Of a stretch of 64,000 nt of DNA, positions 56,394 through 64,000 are shown piece after piece. The number at the start of each line of letters is the position of its first letter. Position 1 is the stretch's first letter. Source of the stretch: Clostridiales bacterium (GTDB lineage: Bacteria; Bacillota; Clostridia; Oscillospirales; Acutalibacteraceae); NCBI GenBank assembly GCA_019422525.1, contig JAHZDE010000006.1, positions 119,477-183,476 of the forward strand, written 5' to 3'. Made by a program: the position numbers and the translations under genes. The notes under the pieces were generated by a model. The model worked only from the letters and a program-made list of their open reading frames with translations, ran no database searches and had not been told where the DNA came from.

Positions 56394-57467
56394 TTGAAAC
56401 AAGACAATCAACTGCTGGTATCATTTACCGTTATCGCCAGAAACGAAGAGGCGAGCCTGCCGGCTTTGTTCCGCGACCTGTTGTCCCAGAGCTATCCCCA
56501 TTCCCAAATAGAGGTGGTGCTGGTGGACAGTGATTCTACCGATAAGACCCGCCGTTGTATGGAAGAGTTTGCCAGCCAGTATGCCGGTGAGTTTGCCGGT
56601 GTACAGGTGCTGGACAATCCCGGAAGGACCCTGCCCCGCGGCTGGAATGTGGCGCTGCGGGCCTTTTCTGGAGATGTGATTCTTCGTGTGGATGCCCATG
56701 CCAATATCCCGGCGGACTTTGTGGAGAAAAATGTGAATTGCCTCAACAGCGGGGAAAGTGTGTCCGGCGGCCAGCGTCCCTGCGTGATTGAAAACCCCAC
56801 CCGTTGGCAGAAAACCCTGCTGCTGGCAGAGAATTCCCTGTTTGGCAGCAGTATTGCCCCTTTTCGCCGGGACGTGGGGAGAATGTATGCCAAATCGGTA
56901 TTCCATGGAGCCTATCGCCGGGAAGTGTTTGAAACCATTGGCGGCTATAACGAAGAGCTGGCCCGTACCGAGGACAACGAAATCCATTATCGGATGCGTA
57001 AAGCCGGGTTCCGGCTGTGCTTTGACCCGGATATTATTTCCTATCAGCATGTGCGCAGCAGCCTGAAAAAAATGGTGCGGCAAAAATATGCCAATGGAAA
57101 ATGGATTGGTCTGACCTTGGGGGTATGTCCCGGCTGCCTGTCGCTGTATCATTTTGTCCCCTTTGCGTTTTTGATAGGGATTCTGCTGACAACGGTGCTG
57201 GCATTGGTAGGAGTTTGGCAGCTGGCGGCCATTATGTGGGGACTGTATGCGCTGCTGGCAGTGCTGATGACGGTATTCTGTGTGCGGGATGAAAACTGGA
57301 ATGTAACAGCCTTGTGCCTGCCGGTATTGTTTTTGATTTTACATGTGTGCTATGGCGCCGGAACACTGGTGGGCCTGGTACAGCTTCCCCTGTGGAAAAA
57401 ACGCCATCATCAGGGAATCAGCCCGGCCATTGCACAGGTGCGGGGACAGCTTCGGGAAGGAGAATAG
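56394..57467 (+). CDS. GT2-family glycosyltransferase with C-terminal membrane segments
   Basis: 357 residues from the TTG at 56394 with GAGGTG upstream; no nearby ATG fits. The catalytic GT-A part has VSFTVIARNEEASLPALF, EVVLVDSDSTDKTRRCM, the DXD-type metal motif ILRVDAHANIP and ELARTEDNEIHYRMRKAG (base ED). The C-terminal quarter has two to four TM helices (PFAFLIGILLTTVLALVGVW, LLAVLMTVF), as in ExoA-like enzymes. It adds a sugar to a lipid-linked chain on the cytoplasmic face of the membrane. It opens an operon of five genes for a surface polymer. Confidence 0.9.
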   Translation: MKQDNQLLVSFTVIARNEEASLPALFRDLLSQSYPHSQIEVVLVDSDSTDKTRRCMEEFASQYAGEFAGVQVLDNPGRTLPRGWNVALRAFSGDVILRVDAHANIPADFVEKNVNCLNSGESVSGGQRPCVIENPTRWQKTLLLAENSLFGSSIAPFRRDVGRMYAKSVFHGAYRREVFETIGGYNEELARTEDNEIHYRMRKAGFRLCFDPDIISYQHVRSSLKKMVRQKYANGKWIGLTLGVCPGCLSLYHFVPFAFLIGILLTTVLALVGVWQLAAIMWGLYALLAVLMTVFCVRDENWNVTALCLPVLFLILHVCYGAGTLVGLVQLPLWKKRHHQGISPAIAQVRGQLREGE

Positions 57468-57472
57468 TACCC

Positions 57473-58366
57473 ATGGCGGATAAGGAAAACACCGTGGAGC
57501 TGCGGGCGCTCCAGCAGAAAAGCTTGGAGATGGCCCGGTATTTTCGGGATTTTTGTGAAGAGCACGGGCTTTTGTGCTATTTTTGCGGCGGATGCTGTAT
57601 TGGCGCCATTCGTCATAAGGGATTTATCCCCTGGGATGACGACGCCGACTTTTTCATGCCCCGGAAGGACTATGAAAAGCTGAAGGAGATTTGGCCCCGG
57701 GAAGGGGATACCCAAACGTATACGCTGGTGCAGCAGTCGGAAAATTTGGTGGACCACAACCTGTTTTTAACCCTGCGGGACAACCGCACCACCGGCATCA
57801 AGCCCTATCAGCAGGATATCGATATGTGCCACGGGTTTGCCATGGACATTCTACCACTGGACGGATATCCTGATTCCCCTTGGCAGCGGAAAAAGCAGAT
57901 TTTCTGGGCCCTATTATACTCGCTATACTGTGCCCAGCTGGTGCCGGTGAACCACGGAAAAAAAGTGGCTCTTTTGGCAAAAATCGCCTTGGGGCTGGTG
58001 CCATCCAAAAAGCTGCGGTATCGGCTGTGGAAACTGGCAGAGCGGAAAATGACCCAGTATCCCATTGAATCGTGCAGCGCTATTACCGAACTTTGTTCCG
58101 GGCCGGGATATATGAAAAACCGGTATCCCAAGGAAATTTTTGCATCGGCGGCTTGGCGGGAGTTTGAGGGAGAACTGTTCCCGCTGCCAGTGGGATATGA
58201 CGAATATCTGCGAATTGTGTTTGGAGACTATATGCAGCTGCCGCCTAAGGAGAAGCAGGTTCCGGTGCATGACATGAGCTTCTGCGATTTGGACAACAGC
58301 TATCGCATTTATAAAGGAAAATATTACTGTGTGAAGGAAGAGGATTCCTGCACGGAAAACAAGTGA
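57473..58366 (+). CDS. LicD-family protein, first copy
   Basis: 297 residues from the ATG at 57473; the frame opens upstream in the GT2 gene, which is not coding there. The N-terminal half has the LicD signature IRHKGFIPWDDDADFFMPRKD (Asp cluster for metal and nucleotide) preceded by CYFCGGCCIGA. LicD enzymes transfer phosphorylcholine or a related phosphate group from a CDP carrier onto glycans; the group may also be ribitol phosphate given tarIJ next door. It closely resembles the fifth gene, so the two may modify different positions. Confidence 0.92.
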   Translation: MADKENTVELRALQQKSLEMARYFRDFCEEHGLLCYFCGGCCIGAIRHKGFIPWDDDADFFMPRKDYEKLKEIWPREGDTQTYTLVQQSENLVDHNLFLTLRDNRTTGIKPYQQDIDMCHGFAMDILPLDGYPDSPWQRKKQIFWALLYSLYCAQLVPVNHGKKVALLAKIALGLVPSKKLRYRLWKLAERKMTQYPIESCSAITELCSGPGYMKNRYPKEIFASAAWREFEGELFPLPVGYDEYLRIVFGDYMQLPPKEKQVPVHDMSFCDLDNSYRIYKGKYYCVKEEDSCTENK

Positions 58367-58406
58367 AGCGGCCTGTCTGGCGGCTTATGGAAAGGATGGT
58401 CTGGTT

Positions 58407-59123
58407 ATGATTTTCGGAGCAATACTGGCCGGCGGTGTGGGAAGCCGTATGAATATTGCGGATATGCCCAAGCAGTTTTTGCCGTTGGGGAATAAACCCA
58501 TTATTATGCATACCCTCGAAAAGTTCCTTTTGTGCAGCCGGTTCCACCGAATTTATGTGGGGGTACACCCTGCCTGGCTGCTGCATATGGAGGATTTGGT
58601 GGAAAAATATGTGCCGGACCAGAAAGAGCGGATTGTACTGGTGCCCGGCGGCGGCGACCGGAACAGTACGATTATGAACATCGCGGACAGAATTGAAAGC
58701 GATTTTGGCCAGCAGGACGAACATATTATTGTGACTCACGACTCGGTGCGCCCCTTTGTCACACTGCGGATTATCGAAGAGAATATTGACGGAGCGCTCC
58801 AGCACGGTGCAGTGGATACCGTGGTGGAAGCAACCGACACCATTGTGGTTTCGGAAGGCGGGGAAGTGATTTCCGAAATTCCCGACCGGCGGAAAATGTT
58901 TCAGGGGCAGACCCCTCAGAGTTTCCGTCTGTCCATGCTCAAGTCCCTGTATCAGGACCTTTCTCCCCAGGAAAAAGCAATCTTGACCGATGCCTGTAAA
59001 ATCTGCGTGGTGCGGAATAAGCCGGTACATTTGGTACGGGGGGAGGTTTCCAATCTGAAAATCACCACGGTCAGCGATTATAAAATCGCTCAGGCTATGA
59101 TTGGAGGGACCAGCGTTGATTAA
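58407..59123 (+). CDS. tarI: Ribitol-5-phosphate cytidylyltransferase (TarI-like)
   Basis: 238 residues. It has the IspD/TarI fold: FGAILAGGVGSRMNIADMPK at the N-terminus (CTP loop), IIVTHDSVRPFVTLRIIEE (Asp motif), VVEATDTIVVSEGGEVISE and KMFQGQTPQSFRLSML. The close pairing with the TarJ gene (overlapping by eight bases) marks it as TarI rather than IspD; it makes CDP-ribitol from D-ribitol 5-phosphate and CTP. AAAGGATGG precedes the ATG. Confidence 0.93.
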   Translation: MIFGAILAGGVGSRMNIADMPKQFLPLGNKPIIMHTLEKFLLCSRFHRIYVGVHPAWLLHMEDLVEKYVPDQKERIVLVPGGGDRNSTIMNIADRIESDFGQQDEHIIVTHDSVRPFVTLRIIEENIDGALQHGAVDTVVEATDTIVVSEGGEVISEIPDRRKMFQGQTPQSFRLSMLKSLYQDLSPQEKAILTDACKICVVRNKPVHLVRGEVSNLKITTVSDYKIAQAMIGGTSVD

Positions 59124-60129
59124 CCATGTGTATCAGCTGGTAAGCCCCCATGTGTTCTCTATCAGCTGCCAGGATGTGGACGCAGCCGGACAGGTGCTGG
59201 TACGCCCTCGATATATGGCGGTGTGCCATGCAGACCAGCGGTATTACCAGGGATTGCGGGATGCCCAGGTGCTGCGAAAAAAGCTGCCTATGGCGCTGAT
59301 TCACGAGTGCTGCGGCGAGGTCTTGCGGGATGCTTCGGGAAAATTCCACACAGGCGAGCGGGTCGTGCTGATTCCCAACGTGCCGGGACAGGACGACGAT
59401 ATGATTTTTGAAAATTATGCCCGGGGAAGTCGGTTCCTCTCCAGCGGCTATGACGGGTTTATGCGGGAGGTCGTGGGGCTTCCGGCTGATAGGGTGGTTT
59501 CCTGTGAAGGAGTGCCGTCATCGGTGGCAGCTATTACGGAGTTTGTCAGCGTGGCGGTTCACAGCGCCACCCGGCTAAAGCTGCTGGCTCACAGCCGGAG
59601 AAACGACATTGGCATTTGGGGCGACGGAAGCCTTGCCTATGTGATGGCCTGTGTATTGCGTCGGCTTTTGCCGGATGCCAAAATCACCGTGGTGGGCAAG
59701 AATCCCCGCAAGCTGTCCAGCTTCACTTTTGTCCATCGGGTATGCATGGCGGACAGGCTGCCGGGGGATTTCTCGCTGGATCATGCCTTTGAATGTGCCG
59801 GCGGTGAGGGAAGCGGCCGGGCCATTGACGATATTATCACCTGCATCCGGCCTCAGGGTACCGTGATGCTCATGGGAGTTAGCGAGAACCCGGTGCCGGT
59901 GCGCACCCGTGATGTGCTGGAAAAAGGGCTGACTCTGGTGGGAAGCAGCCGTTCTGGCAGACAGGACTTTGAAACGGCTGTAGAGCTTATGCAGGACAAG
60001 ACTCTGCAAAACCGTTTGGGATACATTATCTATGAAGATAAGCCGGTGCGGTGCATCAAAGATATTCAGCGGATTTTTGAGACGGATATGACTACGCCTT
60101 TTAAAACCGTATTTCGTTGGGATTTGTAA
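59116..60129 (+). CDS. tarJ: Ribulose-5-phosphate reductase/ribitol-5-phosphate dehydrogenase (TarJ-like)
   Basis: 337 residues from the TTG at 59116, 7 bases after GGAGGG, overlapping the end of tarI. It is a medium-chain dehydrogenase with VRPRYMAVCHADQRYYQG (zinc-site Cys and catalytic Asp region), LPMALIHECCGEVLRD, GDGSLAYVMACVLRRLL (cofactor loop GxGxxxY) and HAFECAGGEGSGRAIDDI. TarJ reduces D-ribulose 5-phosphate to D-ribitol 5-phosphate with NADPH, supplying TarI. The two genes together provide CDP-ribitol for polymer synthesis. Confidence 0.93.
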   Translation: MINHVYQLVSPHVFSISCQDVDAAGQVLVRPRYMAVCHADQRYYQGLRDAQVLRKKLPMALIHECCGEVLRDASGKFHTGERVVLIPNVPGQDDDMIFENYARGSRFLSSGYDGFMREVVGLPADRVVSCEGVPSSVAAITEFVSVAVHSATRLKLLAHSRRNDIGIWGDGSLAYVMACVLRRLLPDAKITVVGKNPRKLSSFTFVHRVCMADRLPGDFSLDHAFECAGGEGSGRAIDDIITCIRPQGTVMLMGVSENPVPVRTRDVLEKGLTLVGSSRSGRQDFETAVELMQDKTLQNRLGYIIYEDKPVRCIKDIQRIFETDMTTPFKTVFRWDL

Positions 60130-60147
60130 AAAAACAGGAGGCTCATC

Positions 60148-61038
60148 ATGAAATTTACTTCCGATGGCGCTGCCACGTCAGAGCAGATTCGGGCGGTTCA
60201 AAAAAAGTCCATGGAGATTTTGCTGTATTTCCGGGATTTTTGCAAGGAGAACGGCCTTCTTTTCTATTTTTGCGGAGGATGCTGTATCGGCTCTATCCGT
60301 CATAAGGGATTTGTGCCGTGGGATGATGATGTAGACGTGTTCATGCCCCGAAAGGATTATGAGCGTCTGGCGGAGATTTGGCCGGAAAAAGCCGATGCCA
60401 AGTATGTTTATTGCCGCTCGGACAAGGACCATTATTACCGCTCTCTGCTCACGGCTATTTCTGACGAGACAACCACGTTTATTAAGGAGCGCCAGCAGGA
60501 TTTGGACATTTCCCATGGGATTCGGCTGGAAATCCTGCCGCTGGATGCCTGCCCGGACTCGGCGTTTGCCCGGAAATGCCAGATTTTGTGGGGACTTATA
60601 TACTCCATGTTCAATAATAACGAAGCGCCTACCAGCCGGGGAAAAGGGCTGTATGTTGTGGGGAAAATTCTATTGGCTTTGGCTCCCACGCAGAAGATGC
60701 GCTATCGTGTTTGGAGATTTGCAGAAAAGCGCATGTCTCGGTATCCGATTACAGAAAAAACCAAATATGTGACGGAGCTGTGTGCCCGGTACGACGCCAT
60801 GCTGCGGTCTTATCCGGCAGAAGATTTTGCCAAGGCCAAATGGGTGGACTTTGAAGGGGAAAAAATGCCCATCCCCATAGGCTATGACCGGTATCTGCGG
60901 ATGGTGTTCGGAGATTATATGCAGCTGCCGCCCAAGGAGGACCAGGTTCCCAAGCATGAAGCCGTTTTGGTGGACACGGAAAACGGGTATCGGAAGTATA
61001 AGGGGGAGTATTATCCCCGCCCGATGAAGTCAAAATAA
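60148..61038 (+). CDS. LicD-family protein, second copy
   Basis: 296 residues with AGGAGG 6 bases before the ATG. It is a close paralogue of the first LicD gene: LFYFCGGCCIGSIRHKGFVP then WDDDVDVFMPRKDYERL, with the middle and C-terminal thirds also alignable (VTELCARYDAML, RYLRMVFGDYMQLPPKE). Two copies flanking tarIJ suggest that two phospho-substituents, or two acceptor sites, are used. Which CDP donor each uses cannot be told from sequence. It is the last gene of the operon; the terminator is at 61058. Confidence 0.92.
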   Translation: MKFTSDGAATSEQIRAVQKKSMEILLYFRDFCKENGLLFYFCGGCCIGSIRHKGFVPWDDDVDVFMPRKDYERLAEIWPEKADAKYVYCRSDKDHYYRSLLTAISDETTTFIKERQQDLDISHGIRLEILPLDACPDSAFARKCQILWGLIYSMFNNNEAPTSRGKGLYVVGKILLALAPTQKMRYRVWRFAEKRMSRYPITEKTKYVTELCARYDAMLRSYPAEDFAKAKWVDFEGEKMPIPIGYDRYLRMVFGDYMQLPPKEDQVPKHEAVLVDTENGYRKYKGEYYPRPMKSK

Positions 61039-61057
61039 GTTTTTACCGAAACGAGAA

Positions 61058-61106
61058 AAAGGTGAGAAAGCAAGCCGGATAGACTTGTTTTCCCACCTTA
61101 TTTTTT
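61058..61106. terminator. Bidirectional terminator
   Basis: AAGGTGaGAAAgCAAG / CTTGtTTTCcCACCTT stem with T run, between convergent genes. Confidence 0.8.
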
Positions 61107-61120
61107 GTTTTATCCAAATA

Positions 61121-62452
61121 TCAGGCGTAGTGATAGCGCTTGCGCTGGGTAACAAAAAAGAGAATACTGACAGCCAGGGCCAGTAGCTCAGCCGCCGAAA
61201 TGGCCATCCATACCCCATCAATTCCCAAAATGGCGGGAAGAATCAGGATGGCAGCCATTTGGAAAAGCAGCGTTCGCAGAAACGAAATGGAAGCGGAAAT
61301 GATTCCGTTGTTTAAAGCCGTAAAGAATGCGGAGCTGAAAACATTGAACCCGCTGATGCAGAAAGAAAGGGCGTAAATTTGAAATCCGCGGCGGGTTAAT
61401 TCCAATAGTTCCTGATCATATCCCACAAACCAGCTTGCCAGCGGCGATGCCAGAAGCTCCGAAGAAATCAGCATACAGATACCGAACATACCGGTAATCA
61501 GCAGGCTTTTCCGAAACAGATTTTTCAGTTCCCCGGTACGTGCTGCCCCATATTGATAGCTGATAATCGGAGCGCTGCCAATGGCGTATCCAAAGTAAAC
61601 CGCCGCGAAAATAAAGTTGACGTACATGATAACGCCATAAGCGGCCACGCCGTTTTCACCGGCCAGCTTCATCAATTGAAAGTTGTACAGGATGTTTACC
61701 ACGGAGGCAGAAAGATTGGTCATCAGCTCCGACGAGCCGTTGATACATACCCGCAGCAGCACTTTCCATTCCAGCCTTGCTTTGGTCAGGTGGAGAAGGC
61801 TGTCGTTTTTTCCGGCGAAATAGAAAATCGGGATAATGCCCCCCACTGTTTGGCTGATAACGGTGGCTGCTGCTGCACCAACAATTCCCCATTGAAATAC
61901 GGCTACAAAAAGGGCGTCCAAAACCATATTGGTAAGCCCGGCGGCCACGGTAATCAAAAGGCCCAGCTTGGGCTTTTCCGCTGCTACAAAGAAGCTCTGG
62001 AACAGGTTTTGCAATATGAACATGGCAACAAACGAAACTAAAATTCTGCCGTATAGTACACAGTCTTCCAGCATTTGGCCTTCGGCTCCCAATGCCTTCG
62101 AAATGGGACGCATCGCAACCAGCCCAATCACAGTTAGAATCAGGCCGGCTCCAGCAGCGGCATATACCAGCATGGAAAAATACCGGTTAGCAGTCTCCCG
62201 TTTCCCTTCTCCAAGGGCCATAGAAACGACAGCGCTGCCGCCGGTTCCCACCAGAAAGCCCAGCGTGCCAAAAGCCATTAGAACCGGCATAATCAGATTG
62301 ACAGCTGCAAAAGCCGTTTTTCCCACGAAATTGGAAACAAAAAGCCCATCCACAACGCTGTAGATAGAGGTGAATACCATCATGACAATGGATGGAAAGA
62401 CAAACCGCAAAAGGCGGCTGTAGGTAAAATGGTCAGATAATTGAATTCTCAT
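61121..62452 (-). CDS. MATE-family efflux transporter
   Basis: 443 residues with 12 TM helices. The N-terminal half has FVFPSIVMMVFTSIYSVVDG and the MATE loop VNLIMPVLMAFGTLGFLVGTG with GGSAVVSMALGEGKRETANR, and the second half repeats the pattern (NGSSELMTNLSASVVNILY, IGSAPIISYQYGAARTGELK). It expels drugs or metabolites using a sodium or proton gradient. It overlaps its MarR-type regulator by 4 bases (ATGA), so the regulator is translated first and controls it. Terminator is at 61058. Confidence 0.95.
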   Translation of the reverse strand: MRIQLSDHFTYSRLLRFVFPSIVMMVFTSIYSVVDGLFVSNFVGKTAFAAVNLIMPVLMAFGTLGFLVGTGGSAVVSMALGEGKRETANRYFSMLVYAAAGAGLILTVIGLVAMRPISKALGAEGQMLEDCVLYGRILVSFVAMFILQNLFQSFFVAAEKPKLGLLITVAAGLTNMVLDALFVAVFQWGIVGAAAATVISQTVGGIIPIFYFAGKNDSLLHLTKARLEWKVLLRVCINGSSELMTNLSASVVNILYNFQLMKLAGENGVAAYGVIMYVNFIFAAVYFGYAIGSAPIISYQYGAARTGELKNLFRKSLLITGMFGICMLISSELLASPLASWFVGYDQELLELTRRGFQIYALSFCISGFNVFSSAFFTALNNGIISASISFLRTLLFQMAAILILPAILGIDGVWMAISAAELLALAVSILFFVTQRKRYHYA

Positions 62453-62952
62453 AGGGACTCCTCTTTGCTTGGTTTTGATGGAGATGATTTTTTCGATGTA
62501 TCGGAGATAATTTTTGCAGCAGCTTCCCGCAATCCCCGGCAGTATTTTTCATTGACTTCGATAAAGGCTTTGCGTTCCTGAGGAGAAAACTGTTTCAAAG
62601 CGTATTGTTCCACCAAAAAAACTTGGTCAATAGTAGAGACAGCAAATTTTTCTCCTTCGAGGGTCAGGTGCAGAAATTTATTTTTCTGATTTTTGCCGTC
62701 GCTTTCCAGTTGGATATATCCTAAAGCCTGTAAATTTTTCAATGCAGAGTTTACTGTCTGCCGGGGCAGCAGCAGTCTTTCGCAAATTCCCGCCTGGGTA
62801 TATTGCAAATTTGTCTCCCGCAGCAAGTATAAAATCCAGAATGCGCAGTTGGAAAGGCCAAAGGCGTTGGCAAAGCGATGATAGACTTCATCGGTATCTT
62901 TGAAAATTTGATTATAACGGATTAGCAACTCATATAATTCTGGTTCTTCCAT
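62449..62952 (-). CDS. MarR-family transcriptional regulator
   Basis: 167 residues from the ATG at 62950-62952 with GGAGGAATGG upstream. The winged helix is seen as TQAGICERLLLPRQTVNSAL and NLQALGYIQLESDGKNQKNK, with flanking helices for dimerisation. It is the first gene of a two-gene operon with the MATE transporter, and two palindromic copies of a candidate operator lie in its promoter. MarR proteins usually release DNA on binding a phenolic compound or drug, which would induce both genes. Confidence 0.93.
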   Translation of the reverse strand: MEEPELYELLIRYNQIFKDTDEVYHRFANAFGLSNCAFWILYLLRETNLQYTQAGICERLLLPRQTVNSALKNLQALGYIQLESDGKNQKNKFLHLTLEGEKFAVSTIDQVFLVEQYALKQFSPQERKAFIEVNEKYCRGLREAAAKIISDTSKKSSPSKPSKEESL

Positions 62953-62979
62953 GATCCATTCCTCCAGTAATCAAAAAAA

Positions 62980-63047
62980 TTGTCCGAAACCGGACATAAT
63001 ATCACATACAACGGGCCTATTATAATCCGATTTCGGACAAAAGTCAA
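62980..63047 (-). promoter_or_regulatory. marR-mate promoter with twin operators
   Basis: Leftward TTGACT (63042-63047), 17-base spacer, TATAAT (63019-63024). TTGTCCGAAACCGGA (62980-62994) and the inverse TCCGATTTCGGACAA (63026-63040) are near-identical: one fills the spacer, the other lies about 25 bases past the -10. This gives dual blocking of the promoter. Confidence 0.85.
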
Positions 63048-63101
63048 CTTATATTCCAGTAACGAAAGAGGAAGTTTAGAATGGTGCCATGTAAAAATAA
63101 A

Positions 63102-63136
63102 AAAGTCCCGAACACGGCTTGCGTGTCGAGACTTTA
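63102..63136 (-). terminator. Terminator of the DUF1349 gene
   Basis: AAAGTC.CGAACACG / CGTGTCG.GACTTT hairpin, T run on the minus strand. Confidence 0.75.
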
Positions 63137-63198
63137 TACATAAATCAAACGAATCTTTATCTAAAGGAGCTAATGAAATCTTTCTATTTCTGATGGTT

Positions 63199-63795
63199 TT
63201 ATTTATGAGCCTCCCACCGACATTCTGTAATTTGCATATCACTGAATACCGCGGAAAAAGAGGAATCCTCTGGGCTGCAGGCGTAAATGCCAAACGTAAT
63301 CTCATCGTTGCCGTCCCACAGGTGACAGATACGCATTTGTCGAAAATGCACGCCGTCTTCGCTGCATTCCACACAATAGTCGCTTTCCCGCCGGCTGAGC
63401 CGATACCACATTTCCTTTACTCCGGCAGGAATATCAGTGGTAGCCCAATCGGAGTAGCCGTGATTGGTTACTACACTACCCAATCGCTGAAAACTTTCGT
63501 TTTCGTATTCGATGGACGCTTTCAGCCAGTTCTCACTATTCAGATAAACCGCCACGCCGCACTGGTCAAAGCGCCGCTTGCTGTCAAACTGAGTCTTGAC
63601 GGTGAAAGAAAAATATCGTTCCTTTGTCCGAATCTGAAGTACCGGGGCGTTATCGTTTTGAAAGCCATAGTAAGTACGCTGCCACAGATCGGTGTGTGGT
63701 TCCGTGATAATCTCTACCGCATCTTGCGAGATTATTACATTTTTGGGTTTTCTCGTCCAGAGTAGTTCTTGTGATAAAAAGCTTGCCATTTTCAT
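63199..63795 (-). CDS. DUF1349 domain protein
   Basis: 198 residues from the ATG at 63793-63795, 4 bases after GGAG, with a second ATG two codons on. The upstream part of the frame to 63864 is not included. It shows the DUF1349 pattern: TYYGFQNDNAPVLQIRT, FDQCGVAVYLNSENWLKAS (carbohydrate-binding-like jelly roll), WYRLSRRESDYCVECSEDG and IYACSPEDSSFSAVFSDMQI. Relatives are thought to be lectin-like or glycan-binding proteins; no signal peptide is seen, so it is cytoplasmic. It is transcribed alone. Confidence 0.9.
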   Translation of the reverse strand: MKMASFLSQELLWTRKPKNVIISQDAVEIITEPHTDLWQRTYYGFQNDNAPVLQIRTKERYFSFTVKTQFDSKRRFDQCGVAVYLNSENWLKASIEYENESFQRLGSVVTNHGYSDWATTDIPAGVKEMWYRLSRRESDYCVECSEDGVHFRQMRICHLWDGNDEITFGIYACSPEDSSFSAVFSDMQITECRWEAHK

Positions 63796-63875
63796 TTCTC
63801 TCCTTATTGTTTCTATTTTATAGGTGCATTTCGATAAGGGATGATGTACAGAAGTACACATCACAAAATAAAAGT

Positions 63876-63905
63876 AAGGACGGAGTCATACGACACCGTC
63901 CTTTC
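63876..63905. terminator. Hairpin between tRNA and DUF1349 gene
   Basis: AAGGACGG / CCGTCCTT hairpin; on the minus strand it follows the tRNA and precedes a T-rich run. Confidence 0.7.
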
Positions 63906-63945
63906 AGCGGAAACTGGGATATACTGTCAAGCATATCTCCCTTTT

Positions 63946-64000
63946 TGGTGGACCTGGAGGGATTCGAACCCTTGACCTCTCGGATGCGAACCGAACGCTC
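63946..64000 (-). tRNA. tRNA-Ala (anticodon CGC), 3' part only
   Basis: The 3' part of a minus-strand tRNA, cut by the window edge. Read 5' to 3' it shows the anticodon arm TTCGG-TTCGCAT-CCGAG with anticodon CGC, T loop TTCGAAT with stem GGG/CCC, acceptor CAGGTCC, discriminator A and encoded CCA. Position 70 is U, which would pair with G3, the alanine identity pair. Reads GCG. Confidence 0.8.

Noticed and set aside
1..64000. Prophage, insertion sequence or CRISPR array
   Set aside because: I found no transposase, integrase, phage structural gene or regularly spaced direct repeats on either strand.

Overview
The window reads as a chromosomal segment of an endospore-forming, strictly anaerobic member of the Clostridia, most likely an Oscillospirales-type gut bacterium. 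The evidence is sporulation genes (yabP, yabQ), a yabP-yabQ-divIC-yabR block as in Bacillus/Clostridium, a fermentative AdhE behind a Rex-type operator, a monomeric [FeFe] hydrogenase with a PAS-linked sensory hydrogenase, and Gram-positive TagGH/TarIJ/LicD surface-polymer genes. I see no phage, transposase, CRISPR array or rRNA. All calls rest on reading motifs and gene order; no database search was run.

Layout. 0-8 kb: an MMPL transporter operon, a LysR gene divergent from a YczE-type membrane protein, an SDR, a membrane-anchored protein and a PNPOx-fold protein. 8-19 kb: housekeeping genes (yabP-yabQ-divIC-yabR, amidohydrolase, a fumarase alpha subunit without its beta subunit, hpf, an rRNA-methylase-like gene, gpsA, a TVP38-type protein, dinB under a LexA-like box, and a sugar kinase behind an AraR-like operator). 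19-26 kb: a candidate structured RNA, tRNA-Gln and tRNA-Pro, an S1 protein, a lipoprotein cyclophilin, an APH-fold protein whose catalytic Asp is Asn, and adhE. 26-36 kb: a xanthine/uracil permease divergent from a six-gene operon of two tandem NCS2-type permeases and four redox or dimeric-barrel proteins, met by a convergent ROK regulator. 36-43.6 kb: acetyltransferase, DUF1836/AraC pair, then the hydrogen-sensing module (2Fe-2S ferredoxin, HydS-type hydrogenase with PAS, SpoIIE-type phosphatase, HydA). 43.7-50.6 kb: two ABC exporters, PHP phosphoesterase, TSCPD protein and an EFR1-type ferredoxin. 50.7-61 kb: TagGH-type exporter, NiaR, PduL, DUF134/NifX pair, an ECF S component behind NiaR-like operators, a family 4 uracil-DNA glycosylase, then GT2-licD-tarI-tarJ-licD. 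61-64 kb: MATE/MarR pair with twin operators, a DUF1349 protein and a partial tRNA-Ala.

How the parts work together. The hydrogenase module can be read as a sensor (HydS), an output phosphatase and a regulated enzyme (HydA) with a terminator-bearing leader. AdhE under Rex disposes of NADH. NiaR and a probable niacin transporter form a small NAD-salvage regulon. TagGH plus TarIJ/LicD/GT2 point to an exported polymer carrying ribitol-phosphate and LicD-type substituents. The least explained unit is the NCS2-NCS2-flavoprotein-TIGR03792-SDR-RibD-like operon, which looks like uptake and reductive processing of an unidentified heterocyclic compound.
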